Positions 15,883-24,130 of a DNA stretch of 36,959 bases are shown here, in pieces. Below the pieces are notes generated by a model. It saw only the letters and a program-made list of their open reading frames with translations, ran no database searches and was not told the DNA's origin. The stretch comes from Streptomyces sp. PTY087I2 (GTDB lineage: Bacteria; Actinomycetota; Actinomycetes; Streptomycetales; Streptomycetaceae). Location: the NCBI RefSeq assembly GCF_001687325.1, contig NZ_LZRD01000046.1, positions 1 to 36,959 of the forward strand, written 5' to 3'. A program made the translations under genes and the position numbers. The number at the start of each line of letters is the position of its first letter. The first letter of the stretch is position 1.

Positions 15883-16656
15883 ATGACGACTGCACTGATC
15901 ACAGGCGCGACGGCGGGTATCGGGGCCGCGTTCGCGCGGCGGCTGGCGGCCCAGGGGCACAACCTGGTGCTGGTGGCGCGGGACACCGCGCGGCTGCGCG
16001 AGCAGGCCACCGAACTGCACGACCGGCACGGCATCGAGGCCGAGGTGCTGAGCGCCGATCTGTCCACGGACGGCGGTATCGAGGCGGTCGAGAAGCGGCT
16101 CGCGGACCGCAGGCACCCGATCGAACTGCTGGTCAACAACGCCGGGTTCGGCAACAAGGGGCGCTTCCTGGAGGTGTCCATGGCCGACGAGCTGACGATG
16201 CTGAAGGTGCACTGCGAGGCGGTCCTGCGGCTGACCTCGGCGGCGGTCGCCGGGATGCGGGAGCGGGGCCGGGGCGGGGTCGTCAACGTGGCGTCCGTCG
16301 CGGCGTTCGTGCCGCGCGGTACGTACGGGGCGTCGAAGTCCTGGGTCGTGCAGTTCACCCAGGGCGCGGCGCGGGACCTGGCCGGGTCGGGGGTGCGGCT
16401 GATGGCGCTGTGCCCCGGGTTCGTCCGGACGGAGTTCCACGAGCGGGCCGGGATGGGCACGGACAACATCCCGAACTGGATGTGGCTCGACGCGGACAAG
16501 CTGGTGGCCTCGGCGCTGACGGATCTGACGCGGGGGAAGACGGTGTCGGTCCCGGACCCGCGCTACAAGGCGCTGATGGGGCTGGTCAAGGTCACCCCGC
16601 GCGGGCTGCTCGGCGGGGTCACCTCGCGGACGGGACGCAAGTACGGTCCGCAGTAA
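15883..16656 (+). CDS. Short-chain dehydrogenase/reductase
   Basis: 257 residues of the classical SDR family: cofactor motif TGATAGIG (residues 7-14), NNAG in LLVNNAGFGNKG, and a Ser...YxxxK active site (VASVAAFVPRGTYGASK). The C-terminus carries a typical PGFVRTEF segment. It reduces or oxidises a small carbonyl/hydroxyl compound with NAD(P)H; the substrate is unknown. ATG 15883 is chosen (MTTALITG...); GTG 15874 is possible. It lies 10 bases behind the oxidase stop without its own good ribosome site, so it is probably translated by coupling in one operon with it. Confidence 0.9.
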   Translation: MTTALITGATAGIGAAFARRLAAQGHNLVLVARDTARLREQATELHDRHGIEAEVLSADLSTDGGIEAVEKRLADRRHPIELLVNNAGFGNKGRFLEVSMADELTMLKVHCEAVLRLTSAAVAGMRERGRGGVVNVASVAAFVPRGTYGASKSWVVQFTQGAARDLAGSGVRLMALCPGFVRTEFHERAGMGTDNIPNWMWLDADKLVASALTDLTRGKTVSVPDPRYKALMGLVKVTPRGLLGGVTSRTGRKYGPQ

Positions 16657-16726
16657 GGCAGTAGCGGTACGGGAGTTGCTCGGCCCCGGGGTCCCGCCCC
16701 CTCCCGTCTCCGGCCGCCCTGTGATC

Positions 16727-16760
16727 GAATGATCGTCCGTTGCTCAGGGTTCGATCATTC
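16727..16760. promoter_or_regulatory. Operator-like inverted repeat before the DeoR/LacI-type regulator
   Basis: GAATGATCG (16727-16735) and CGATCATTC (16752-16760) are exact 9-bp inverted repeats with a 16-base spacer, ending 20 bases before the GTG start of the regulator gene. The same word TTCGATCATTC (16750-16760) recurs before the lipoprotein gene at 17937-17947. Confidence 0.75.
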
Positions 16761-16780
16761 TGCTCCAGGGGGCTGTCTCC

Positions 16781-17905
16781 GTGCGCGAAGGTGCTGCTGA
16801 ACGTCATGACCGGCTGCTGAACCTGGTGCGCGAGCGCGGCACCGTACGCGTCTCCGACCTGGCGGACCGGCTCGGCGTCGCCACGGTCACCGCCCGGCGC
16901 GACGTCGAGGCGCTGGCCTCCCGGGGGCTGCTGGAGCGGGCGCACGGTTCGGTGTCCTGGCCCGCCGAACGGGGCCCGGCCGGTACGCCGGTGGGCGGCG
17001 GCCCCGTGATCGGGATGCTGGCCCCGGCCGCCGCCTACTACTTCGCCGAGGTGATCCGGGGCGCGCACGAGGCGGCCGCCCGGCTCGGCGCGCGGCTGAT
17101 CCTGCGGGTCACCGACTACCGCCCCGAGGACGACGCGGCGCACGCGGCCGGGCTGCTGGCGGCCGGGGCGCAGGGGCTGCTGCTGGCGCCGAGCTGGACG
17201 GCGCCGGACCACCCCGAGCGGTACGGGGAGTGGATAGCCCGGCTGCCCGGCGAGAAGGTGCTGGTGGAGCGGGAGGGGGCGCCGGGCGGTCCGCTGGAGG
17301 GCCTGGACCGGGTGGTCTCCGACCATGCCCACGGGGTGCTGCTCGCCGTACGGCATCTGGTGCGGCTGGGCCACGGGACGCCGATGCTGGTGGCCCGTTC
17401 GGACAGCCCGACGGCGCAGGCGGTGCGCGCCGGGTTCACGCGGGCGCTGGCCGTGCTGGGGCTCGCCGGGACGGCTCCGCTGATCGCGACGCTCGCGGCG
17501 GACCGCGATCCGGCGCTGTTCGAGCGGTCGGCGCTGGCGGTGCGGGACGCGGTGCGCGAGGGGCGGGCGCGTTCGGTGCTGGTCCACAACGACGAGGACG
17601 CCATCCGGCTGGTGCGCCGGCTGGCGGAGCTGGGCGTGCGGGTCCCGGAGGACCTGGCGCTGATCACGTACGACGACGAGGTGGCGGCGCTCGCCGACAC
17701 CCCGCTGAGCGCGGTGGCCCCGCCCAAACGGGAGGTGGGGCGCGGTGCGGCGGAGCTGCTGGTGGAGCGGTTGTCGGGGCCCCGGTACGCGGGCGGGGAC
17801 GGGCGGCCGCCCCGGCGGCATGTGGCGCTGCTGCCCGCGTTGCGGGTGCGGGGGTCCTGCGGGCGGCCGGGGGCGGAGGACACCGACCGTCTTGCGACGG
17901 TCTGA
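16781..17905 (+). CDS. DeoR-type HTH fused to a LacI-like sugar-binding domain, transcriptional regulator
   Basis: 374 residues from GTG 16781 with AGGGGGC upstream. Residues 5-58 are a DeoR-type winged helix (RHDRLLNLVRERGTVRVSDL, LGVATVTARRDVEAL). From about 73 on it is a periplasmic-binding-protein fold of the LacI effector type (VIGMLAPAAAYYFAEVIRGA, DHAHGVLLAVRHLVRLGH, ALITYDDEVAALADTPLSAVAPPKREVG). Ordinary DeoR regulators carry a sugar-isomerase-like domain instead, so this is a hybrid design comparable to the GntR-LacI fusion AraR. It stands directly before the ABC transporter genes on the same strand, and matching operator words precede both, so it most likely represses itself and the uptake operon until a sugar-like ligand binds. 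Confidence 0.9.
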   Translation: MREGAAERHDRLLNLVRERGTVRVSDLADRLGVATVTARRDVEALASRGLLERAHGSVSWPAERGPAGTPVGGGPVIGMLAPAAAYYFAEVIRGAHEAAARLGARLILRVTDYRPEDDAAHAAGLLAAGAQGLLLAPSWTAPDHPERYGEWIARLPGEKVLVEREGAPGGPLEGLDRVVSDHAHGVLLAVRHLVRLGHGTPMLVARSDSPTAQAVRAGFTRALAVLGLAGTAPLIATLAADRDPALFERSALAVRDAVREGRARSVLVHNDEDAIRLVRRLAELGVRVPEDLALITYDDEVAALADTPLSAVAPPKREVGRGAAELLVERLSGPRYAGGDGRPPRRHVALLPALRVRGSCGRPGAEDTDRLATV

Positions 17906-17926
17906 CCCTCTTCACCCCTCCCCGGA

Positions 17927-17947
17927 TCGATCATTATTCGATCATTC
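17927..17947. promoter_or_regulatory. Operator-like direct repeat before the ABC import operon
   Basis: TCGATCATT (17927-17935) is followed by TTCGATCATTC (17937-17947), so the CGATCATT core repeats with an 11-base period, one helical turn. TTGACT at 17960-17965 just downstream is a possible -35 box. The second copy is identical over 11 bases to the site before the regulator gene. Confidence 0.75.
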
Positions 17948-18037
17948 AATCTTTCGCTCTTGACTTCGTTCAGGCGGAATCGAAATATCGCGGCTACCCA
18001 GCTCGTACCGTCCGTACGTCCGTACAGGAGCCATGCC

Positions 18038-19366
18038 GTGAGCCGCAGTCGGTCCCGTTCCGTCCAGGCGCTGGTCGGCGCCGCCACCGCTCTCGCCGTG
18101 GTCACGGCGTGCGGTGGCGCCGACGACTCCCGCGCCCGAGGTACCGCTGGCGACCCGGTGACCGTGTCCTTCTGGGCGTGGACGAAGGGGTCCCAGGAGG
18201 TCGTGGACGCGTTCAACGCGACCCACGACACGATCAAGGTGACGTTCGAGGAGATACCGTCGGGCGGCCTCGGCGGCTACCCCAAGATCGCCAACGCGGT
18301 GAAGGCGGGCATCGCCCCGGATCTGCTCTCCATCGAGTATCCGCAGCTGTCCGCGTTCGTCAGCCAGGGGTCGCTCCAGGACATCAGCCCGTATCTGACC
18401 GAGGACATCAAGAAGAAGTTCCTGCCGCAGACGATCGAGATGACGACGCTCGGCGGCCGGAACTGGGCGGTCCCCTTCGACGCCGCGCCCCAGATCTTCT
18501 ACTACCGCAAGGACTTCTTCGCCGAGCACTCCATCGAACCGCCCGCCACCTGGGACGAGTTCCGGAGCGCGGCGGAGCGGGTGAAAAAGGCCGCCCCGAA
18601 GACCCGGATCGCCACGTTCTTCCCCGACGACCCGACGTTCTTCCAGGCCATGGCGTGGCAGGCGGGCGCGCAGTGGTTCCGGGCCGGGACGGACGCCTGG
18701 CGGATCGACACGACGGACCCGGCCTCCGAGCGTACGGCCGCCTACTGGCAGGGCCTGATCGACGACCGGCTCGTCTCCACCGCCTCCTCGTTCAGCCCCG
18801 AGTGGACCGGCTCCCTCAAGCAGGGCACCACCGTCGGCTACCTCGGCGCGTCCTGGGGCGCGGGCGTCCTCGCGGGCATCGTGCCCGAGCAGAAGGGGAA
18901 GTGGGCGGCGGTGCGGCTGCCGAGCCCGGAGGCGGACCGGCCGGCCAGCGGGATGGTCGGCGGCTCGACGTTCGCCGTCAGCAAGGGCAGTTCCAAGACC
19001 GCGGCCGCCGTCGAGTTCGCGCTGTGGATGGCGACGCACGAGGACGCGATCAACGCCCGGATCGGGGCGAGCACGTCGAGCGCGCTGCCCGCGTCGCCCG
19101 CCATGGTGCCGATCGCGAAGCGGGCGTTCGACACGAGTTTCTACGGCGGCCAGGACCTGTACGGGCTGTTCGAGGAGGCGGGCCGGTCCATCGGGCCCCA
19201 GTGGGTGTGGGGCCCGAGCCCCGGCGCGACCAACTCCGCGCTGGGCGACGAGCTGGGCGCGGTCGTCGGCGGCGGCTCGACGCTGCCGCGCACGCTCAGG
19301 AAGGCCCACGAGGCCACGGTCGCCGACCTGCGGAAGCGGGGCCTGAAGGTGGAGGAGGTGTCATGA
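18038..19366 (+). CDS. Extracellular sugar-binding lipoprotein of an ABC importer
   Basis: 442 residues from GTG 18038 (AGGAG 7 bases upstream). The N-terminus is a lipoprotein signal with lipobox VTAC, Cys25 becoming the lipidated first residue. The mature part is a type-1 extracellular solute-binding protein of the CUT1/MalE kind: VTVSFWAWTKGSQEVVDAFNAT, KIANAVKAGIAPDLLSIEYPQ, VPFDAAPQIFYYRKD and GWASWGAG-like loops (YLGASWGAG), VGGSTFAVSKGSSKTAAA. It should capture an oligosaccharide or other sugar outside the cell and hand it to the two permeases. The stop overlaps the next start (ATGA). Upstream operator words suggest control by the preceding regulator. Substrate cannot be read from sequence. 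Confidence 0.93.
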   Translation: MSRSRSRSVQALVGAATALAVVTACGGADDSRARGTAGDPVTVSFWAWTKGSQEVVDAFNATHDTIKVTFEEIPSGGLGGYPKIANAVKAGIAPDLLSIEYPQLSAFVSQGSLQDISPYLTEDIKKKFLPQTIEMTTLGGRNWAVPFDAAPQIFYYRKDFFAEHSIEPPATWDEFRSAAERVKKAAPKTRIATFFPDDPTFFQAMAWQAGAQWFRAGTDAWRIDTTDPASERTAAYWQGLIDDRLVSTASSFSPEWTGSLKQGTTVGYLGASWGAGVLAGIVPEQKGKWAAVRLPSPEADRPASGMVGGSTFAVSKGSSKTAAAVEFALWMATHEDAINARIGASTSSALPASPAMVPIAKRAFDTSFYGGQDLYGLFEEAGRSIGPQWVWGPSPGATNSALGDELGAVVGGGSTLPRTLRKAHEATVADLRKRGLKVEEVS

Positions 19367-20481
19367 GCGGCAACGGCAGAAGGCAGGCGCCGAAGGCGTT
19401 GAGCGCCCACGACACCGAACGGCGCGGAGCCGGTCGCGCCGAGGTGCCGGGCCCCCGCACCGGGCCCGCCCCGGGCTCCGCCCGTACCGACGAGCGCGGC
19501 GCGAAGGCGCGCGGCCTCACCGCCCGTACCGACGGACGCCGCTCGCAAGCGCCCGCCCGCACCCCGCGCCGCTCCACCGCCCTCAGCTCCCGCACCCGCA
19601 CCCGGCTGGCGGCCGGCACCCTCCTCGCCCCCTTCTTCGCCCTGTTCACCGTGGCGATGATCGTCCCCGTCGGCTACGCGCTCTGGCTCTCCCTCTTCAC
19701 CGAGAAGCAGTCCGGTCTCGGCTTCGACGGCCCCCGTACGGTCTTCGACGGCCTCGGCAACTACGCCACCGCCCTGGGCGACCAGGCCTTCCGCGACGGC
19801 TTCTGGGTGCTGGTCGGCTACTGCGCGCTCTATCTCCCGCTGATGATCGGCGGCGCGATCGTGCTGGCGCTGCTGCTGGACACCGCGCTGGCCCGGGCCC
19901 GCCGCTTCTTCCAGCTGGCGCTGTTCCTGCCGCACGCCATCCCCGGTCTGATCGCCGCGCTGATCTGGATCTACCTCTACACACCGCAGCTCAGCCCGGT
20001 CGTGGCCGCGATGGAGGCCGGGGGCGTCGGCTTCGACTTCTTCTCCTCCGAGGGCACGCTGCCCTCCGTCGTGAACATCGCGCTGTGGCAGTGGCTCGGC
20101 TACAACGTGGTGATCTTCTACGCCGCTCTCCAGGCCGTGGACCGCTCGCTGCTGGAGGCGGCCACCGTGGACGGGGCGGGCAACTGGCGGATCGCCTTCT
20201 CCGTCAAGCTCCCCCTGATCCGCTCGTCCCTGGTGATGGTGCTGCTCTTCACGGTCATCGGTTCGCTCCAGCTGTTCACCGAGCCCCTGATCCTCAGCCG
20301 TGGCTCGGGCTCGGCGGTGACCAGCACCTGGACCCCCAACATGTACGCCTACAGCGCCGCCTTCGAACGTAACGACTACGGTCTCGCGGCCGCCGCGTCC
20401 GTCCTGATCGCCCTGGTCGCCGCCGTCCTCTCCTTCGCCGTCACGCGCTTCACCAACCGCAGGAAGGAGGCACGCCCGTGA
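19363..20481 (+). CDS. ABC importer permease, CUT1 family, with long N-terminal extension
   Basis: 372 residues. The permease core starts at about residue 78 with a first membrane helix (LAAGTLLAPFFALFTVAMIVPV) and five more. The cytoplasmic EAA loop that meets the ATPase reads EAATVDGAGNWRIAFSVKLP. About 75 extra residues come before the core, rich in Arg, Pro, Ala and Gly, and absent from typical MalF/LacF-type permeases. ATG 19363 overlaps the preceding stop by four bases and has GGAGGAGG before it, so the extension is probably really translated. It pairs with the next gene. Confidence 0.92.
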   Translation: MSGNGRRQAPKALSAHDTERRGAGRAEVPGPRTGPAPGSARTDERGAKARGLTARTDGRRSQAPARTPRRSTALSSRTRTRLAAGTLLAPFFALFTVAMIVPVGYALWLSLFTEKQSGLGFDGPRTVFDGLGNYATALGDQAFRDGFWVLVGYCALYLPLMIGGAIVLALLLDTALARARRFFQLALFLPHAIPGLIAALIWIYLYTPQLSPVVAAMEAGGVGFDFFSSEGTLPSVVNIALWQWLGYNVVIFYAALQAVDRSLLEAATVDGAGNWRIAFSVKLPLIRSSLVMVLLFTVIGSLQLFTEPLILSRGSGSAVTSTWTPNMYAYSAAFERNDYGLAAAASVLIALVAAVLSFAVTRFTNRRKEARP

Positions 20482-21323
20482 TCTCCGGCAACCGATGGCT
20501 CTCGAAGTCCGCGGTCAACGTCGTCCTGCTGATCGCCGCCGTCTACACGCTCTTCCCTCTCGTCTGGCTGGTCTCGGCGGCCACCAAGGACGCGGGCAAC
20601 CTGCTGGGCGGCGACGTCTTCTCCCTCCAGGGCTTCGACCTCGCGCACAACCTCTCCGAGCTGACGGCCTACCAGGACGGCATCTACTTCCGCTGGTACG
20701 GCAACTCGCTGCTGTACGCGGGGGCCGGGGCGCTCGGCTGCTCGCTGGTCAGCGTCGCCGCCGGGTACGCCTTCGACAAGTACCGCTTCCGGGGCAAGGA
20801 GAAGCTGTTCGCCCTGGTGCTGCTGGGCGTCCTGCTGCCCTCCACCGCCCTCTCCCTGCCGCTGTATCTGCTGGCGGTCGAGACCGGCACCGTCAACACC
20901 TACTGGGCGGTGCTGATCCCGGCGCTGGTCAACCCGTTCGGCGTGTACCTCTCCCGGATCTTCAGCGCCGGTTACATCCCCGACGAGGTTCTGGAGGCCG
21001 CCCGGATCGACGGAGCCGGTGAGCTGCGCACCTTCTGGTCGGTGGGGCTGCGGATGGTCATGCCGGGGTTCGTGACCGTGTTCCTGTTCCAGTTCACCGC
21101 GATCTGGAACAACTTCTTCCTGCCCCTGGTCATGCTCTCCGACAAGGACCTCTATCCGCTCAGCCTCGGCCTGTACAACTGGCACAGCAACGCCAACGCC
21201 GACCCGTCCTTCTACCCGATGGTCGTCACCGGCTCCCTCCTCGCCGTCACCCCGCTGATCATCGCCTTCGTCACGCTCCAGCGGCACTGGAAGGCCGGCC
21301 TCACCGCAGGAAGCGTCAAATGA
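20478..21323 (+). CDS. ABC importer permease, CUT1 family (MalG-like)
   Basis: 281 residues from GTG 20478, which overlaps the preceding stop (GTGA) and has AGGAGG upstream. Six membrane helices are visible, first SAVNVVLLIAAVYTLFPLVW; the ATPase-contact loop is LEAARIDGAGELRTFWSVGLRM. It forms the channel with the preceding permease. No ATP-binding subunit is encoded here; in Streptomyces many such importers share the ATPase MsiK encoded elsewhere, which is the likely solution here too. Confidence 0.94.
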   Translation: MISGNRWLSKSAVNVVLLIAAVYTLFPLVWLVSAATKDAGNLLGGDVFSLQGFDLAHNLSELTAYQDGIYFRWYGNSLLYAGAGALGCSLVSVAAGYAFDKYRFRGKEKLFALVLLGVLLPSTALSLPLYLLAVETGTVNTYWAVLIPALVNPFGVYLSRIFSAGYIPDEVLEAARIDGAGELRTFWSVGLRMVMPGFVTVFLFQFTAIWNNFFLPLVMLSDKDLYPLSLGLYNWHSNANADPSFYPMVVTGSLLAVTPLIIAFVTLQRHWKAGLTAGSVK

Positions 21324-22336
21324 CCACCACCCCCACCGCTCTTCTCGCCATGGGCCCCGGCATCGCGGACCGCCTCTTCACCCCCGTACGACGGGCCCGC
21401 CTCACCGCGCTCGTCGACACCGACCCCGCCCTGGTCGCCCACCGGCTGACCGACCCGACGCCCGAGGTGGCCCGGGCGCTCGCGGGGGCCGAGCTGCTCA
21501 TCACCTGCTGGGGCGCGCCCCCGCTCACCGCCGACGTCCTCGCCGCCGCGCCCCGGCTGCGGGCCGTGGTGCACGCGGCCGGGAGCGTCAAGCACCACAT
21601 CACGCCGGCCTGTTGGGAGCGCGGGATCCAGGTCACCTCGGCGGCCGGGGCCAACGCGCTGCCGGTCGCCGAGTACACGCTGGCCGCGATCCTGTTCGCG
21701 GGCAAGAACGTGCTGCCCGCCGCCCATCGCTACCGGCAGCTCCGCGCCCCGCACGACTGGCGCGCGGAGCTGGCGGGGCACGGCAACTACCGGCGGTGCG
21801 TGGGCATCGTGGGCGCGTCCCGGATCGGCCGCCGGGTGATCGAGCTGCTGCGCCCGTTCGACCTGGACGTGCTGCTCTTCGACCCGTACGTGGACACGGG
21901 GGCGGCGGCCCGGCTGGGCGCGCAGAAGGTGGGGCTGGAGGAGCTGTGCGCCCGCAGCCGGATCGTCTCCGTCCACGCGCCCGAACTGCCCGCGACCCGG
22001 CATCTGATCGGCGCCGCGCAGCTCGCGGCGATGCCGGACGGGGCGACACTGATCAACACCTCGCGGGGTTCGCTGATCGACGGGGACGCGCTGCTGCCGG
22101 AGCTGGTGTCGGGGCGGCTGAACGCGGTGCTGGACGTGACGGAGCCGGAGGTGCCGCCCGCGGGTTCGCCGCTGTACGACCTGCCGAACGTGCTGCTGAC
22201 CCCGCATGTGGCGGGTTCGCTGGGCGACGAGATCCACCGGCTGGCGGACTTCGCGCTGGACGAGGTGGCGCGGTACGCGAGCGGGCTGCCGTTCGCGGAC
22301 CCGGTGACGCCGCAGGACCTGACGCGCATGGCTTAG
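21320..22336 (+). CDS. D-2-hydroxyacid dehydrogenase, NAD-dependent
   Basis: 338 residues, start ATG 21320 overlapping the permease stop. The NAD-binding domain has VGIVGASRIGRRVIELL (161-177), where the usual GxGxxG is GASRIG, and an acidic residue ends the second strand (LLFDPY). The catalytic triad is Arg249 (INTSRGSLID), Glu277 (DVTEPE) and His296 (LTPHVAGS), as in phosphoglycerate and glyoxylate/hydroxypyruvate reductases. It interconverts a 2-keto acid and a D-2-hydroxy acid. Its position as last gene of the import operon suggests that the imported compound is, or is broken down to, such an acid. The hairpin at 22354-22390 ends the operon. Confidence 0.92.
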   Translation: MTTTPTALLAMGPGIADRLFTPVRRARLTALVDTDPALVAHRLTDPTPEVARALAGAELLITCWGAPPLTADVLAAAPRLRAVVHAAGSVKHHITPACWERGIQVTSAAGANALPVAEYTLAAILFAGKNVLPAAHRYRQLRAPHDWRAELAGHGNYRRCVGIVGASRIGRRVIELLRPFDLDVLLFDPYVDTGAAARLGAQKVGLEELCARSRIVSVHAPELPATRHLIGAAQLAAMPDGATLINTSRGSLIDGDALLPELVSGRLNAVLDVTEPEVPPAGSPLYDLPNVLLTPHVAGSLGDEIHRLADFALDEVARYASGLPFADPVTPQDLTRMA

Positions 22337-22353
22337 GCGGCCGGACACGCACC

Positions 22354-22390
22354 GAGGCCCGGTGCCCCCGCGACGGGGGCACCGGGCCTC
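22354..22390. terminator. Strong bidirectional hairpin terminator
   Basis: A perfect 17-bp stem (22354-22370 with 22374-22390) and a 3-base loop CGA, between the converging stops of the hydroxyacid dehydrogenase gene (22336) and groEL1 (22408). Confidence 0.92.
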
Positions 22391-22407
22391 AGACGTACCG
22401 GCAGGTA

Positions 22408-24033
22408 CTAGTGGGCGTGGCCGTGGCCGCCGTGACCGGCCTCGGCCTCTTCCTCGGCCGGCTTCTCGACGACCAGGGTCTCGGTCGTGAGCAGCAGCGA
22501 CGCGATGGACGCGGCGTTCTCCAGGGCGGAGCGGGTGACCTTGACCGGGTCGATGACGCCGGCCTTGACCAGGTCGCCGTACTCGCCGGTGGCGGCGTTG
22601 AAGCCCTGGCCCTTGTCGAGGTCGGCGACCTTGGAGGTGATGACGTAACCCTCCAGGCCGGCGTTCTCGGCGATCCAGCGCAGCGGCTCGACGGCGGCGC
22701 GGCGGACGACCGCGACACCGGTGGCCTCGTCGCCGGTCTTGCCGAGGTTGCCCTCCAGGACCTTCACGGCGTGGACGATGGCGGAGCCACCGCCGGAGAC
22801 GATGCCCTCCTCGACCGCGGCGCGGGTGGCGGAGATGGCGTCCTCGAGGCGGTGCTTCTTCTCCTTCAGCTCCACCTCGGTGGCGGCGCCGACCCGGATG
22901 ACGCACACGCCGCCGGCCAGCTTCGCGAGGCGCTCCTGGAGCTTCTCGCGGTCCCAGTCGGAGTCCGTGGCCTCGATCTCGGCCTTGATCTGGTTGACGC
23001 GGCCCTTGACGTCCTCGGTGTTGCCACCGCCGTCGACGATGGTCGTGTCGTCCTTGGAGACGGTGACGCGGCGGGCGGTGCCGAGCACGTCCAGACCGGC
23101 CTGGTCGAGCTTGAGGCCGACCTCCTCGGCGATGACGGTCGCACCGGTGAGGGTGGCGATGTCGCCGAGCATGGCCTTGCGGCGGTCGCCGAAGCCCGGG
23201 GCCTTCACCGCGACGGCGTTGAAGGTGCCGCGGATCTTGTTGACGACGAGGGTGGAGAGCGCCTCGCCCTCGACGTCCTCGGCGATGATCAGGAGCGGCT
23301 TGGAGCCACCGGCCTGGATGACCTTCTCCAGGAGCGGGAGCAGCTCCTGGATGGAGCCGATCTTGCCCTGGTGGATCAGGATGTACGGGTCGTCGAGGAC
23401 GGCCTCCATACGCTCCTGGTCGGTCACCATGTACGGGGACAGGTAGCCCTTGTCGAAGGCCATGCCCTCGGTGAACTCCAGGTCCAGACCGAAGGTGTTG
23501 GACTCCTCGACGGTGATGACACCGTCCTTGCCAACCTTGTCCATCGCGTCCGCGATGAGCTCGCCGACCTGCGGGTCCTGCGCGGAGAGCGCGGCGACGG
23601 CGGCGATGTCGGCCTTGTCGTCGATCGGGCGGGCCGTGGCGAGCAGCTCCTCGGAGACGGCCTTGACGGCGGCGTCGATGCCCTTCTTCAGGGCGGCCGG
23701 GGAGGCGCCGGCGGCGACGTTGCGCAGACCCTCGCGGACGAGCGCCTGGGCCAGGACGGTCGCGGTGGTGGTGCCGTCACCCGCTACGTCGTTGGTCTTG
23801 GTCGCCACCTCCTTGACGAGCTGGGCACCGAGGTTCTCGTACGGGTCGTCGAGCTCGACCTCGCGCGCGATGGTGACACCGTCGTTGGTGATGGTGGGGG
23901 CACCGAACTTCTTGTCGATGACGACGTTGCGGCCCTTGGGGCCGATCGTCACCTTGACCGTGTCGGCAAGCTTGTTGACGCCGCGCTCAAGGGCGCGACG
24001 GGCGTCCTCGTCGAACTTCAGAATCTTCGCCAT
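22408..24033 (-). CDS. groEL1: Chaperonin GroEL1 (60 kDa), histidine-rich tail
   Basis: 541 residues from ATG 24033 (MAKILKFDEDAR). Signature segments: TIGPKGRNVVIDKKFG, NDGVTIA, the ATP site DVAGDGTTTATVLAQ (about 82-96), APGFGDRRKAMLGDIA, and AAVEEGIVSGGGSA. The chaperonin folds proteins in an ATP-driven double ring with GroES. The C-terminus is GHGGHGHAH instead of the GGM repeats of ordinary GroEL; such His-rich tails mark the actinobacterial GroEL1 paralogue encoded with groES, a second GroEL2 normally being elsewhere. It lies 97 bases behind groES in one operon under two CIRCE operators, so HrcA-controlled heat induction is expected. Confidence 0.98.
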   Translation of the reverse strand: MAKILKFDEDARRALERGVNKLADTVKVTIGPKGRNVVIDKKFGAPTITNDGVTIAREVELDDPYENLGAQLVKEVATKTNDVAGDGTTTATVLAQALVREGLRNVAAGASPAALKKGIDAAVKAVSEELLATARPIDDKADIAAVAALSAQDPQVGELIADAMDKVGKDGVITVEESNTFGLDLEFTEGMAFDKGYLSPYMVTDQERMEAVLDDPYILIHQGKIGSIQELLPLLEKVIQAGGSKPLLIIAEDVEGEALSTLVVNKIRGTFNAVAVKAPGFGDRRKAMLGDIATLTGATVIAEEVGLKLDQAGLDVLGTARRVTVSKDDTTIVDGGGNTEDVKGRVNQIKAEIEATDSDWDREKLQERLAKLAGGVCVIRVGAATEVELKEKKHRLEDAISATRAAVEEGIVSGGGSAIVHAVKVLEGNLGKTGDEATGVAVVRRAAVEPLRWIAENAGLEGYVITSKVADLDKGQGFNAATGEYGDLVKAGVIDPVKVTRSALENAASIASLLLTTETLVVEKPAEEEAEAGHGGHGHAH

Positions 24034-24130
24034 GGGCTGTATCCCTCTCAAAATGAACTGCGCCCCTCGCCGCCCGGCTAGTTACTTCGCAGGGGGCCAG
24101 GGGCGCAGAACACAAGCAAACGTGGGTGAA

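Noticed and set aside
17230..20481. 1083-codon frame covering regulator, lipoprotein and first permease
   Set aside because: Only its last third, from 19363, is a real gene; the rest is a shifted frame through two conserved proteins and cannot be a fusion, since the lipoprotein has its own stop and start.
21613..24081. 822-codon plus-strand frame over the hydroxyacid dehydrogenase and groEL1
   Set aside because: Shifted frame in the first part and antisense to groEL1 in the second; it also passes through the terminator at 22354-22390.
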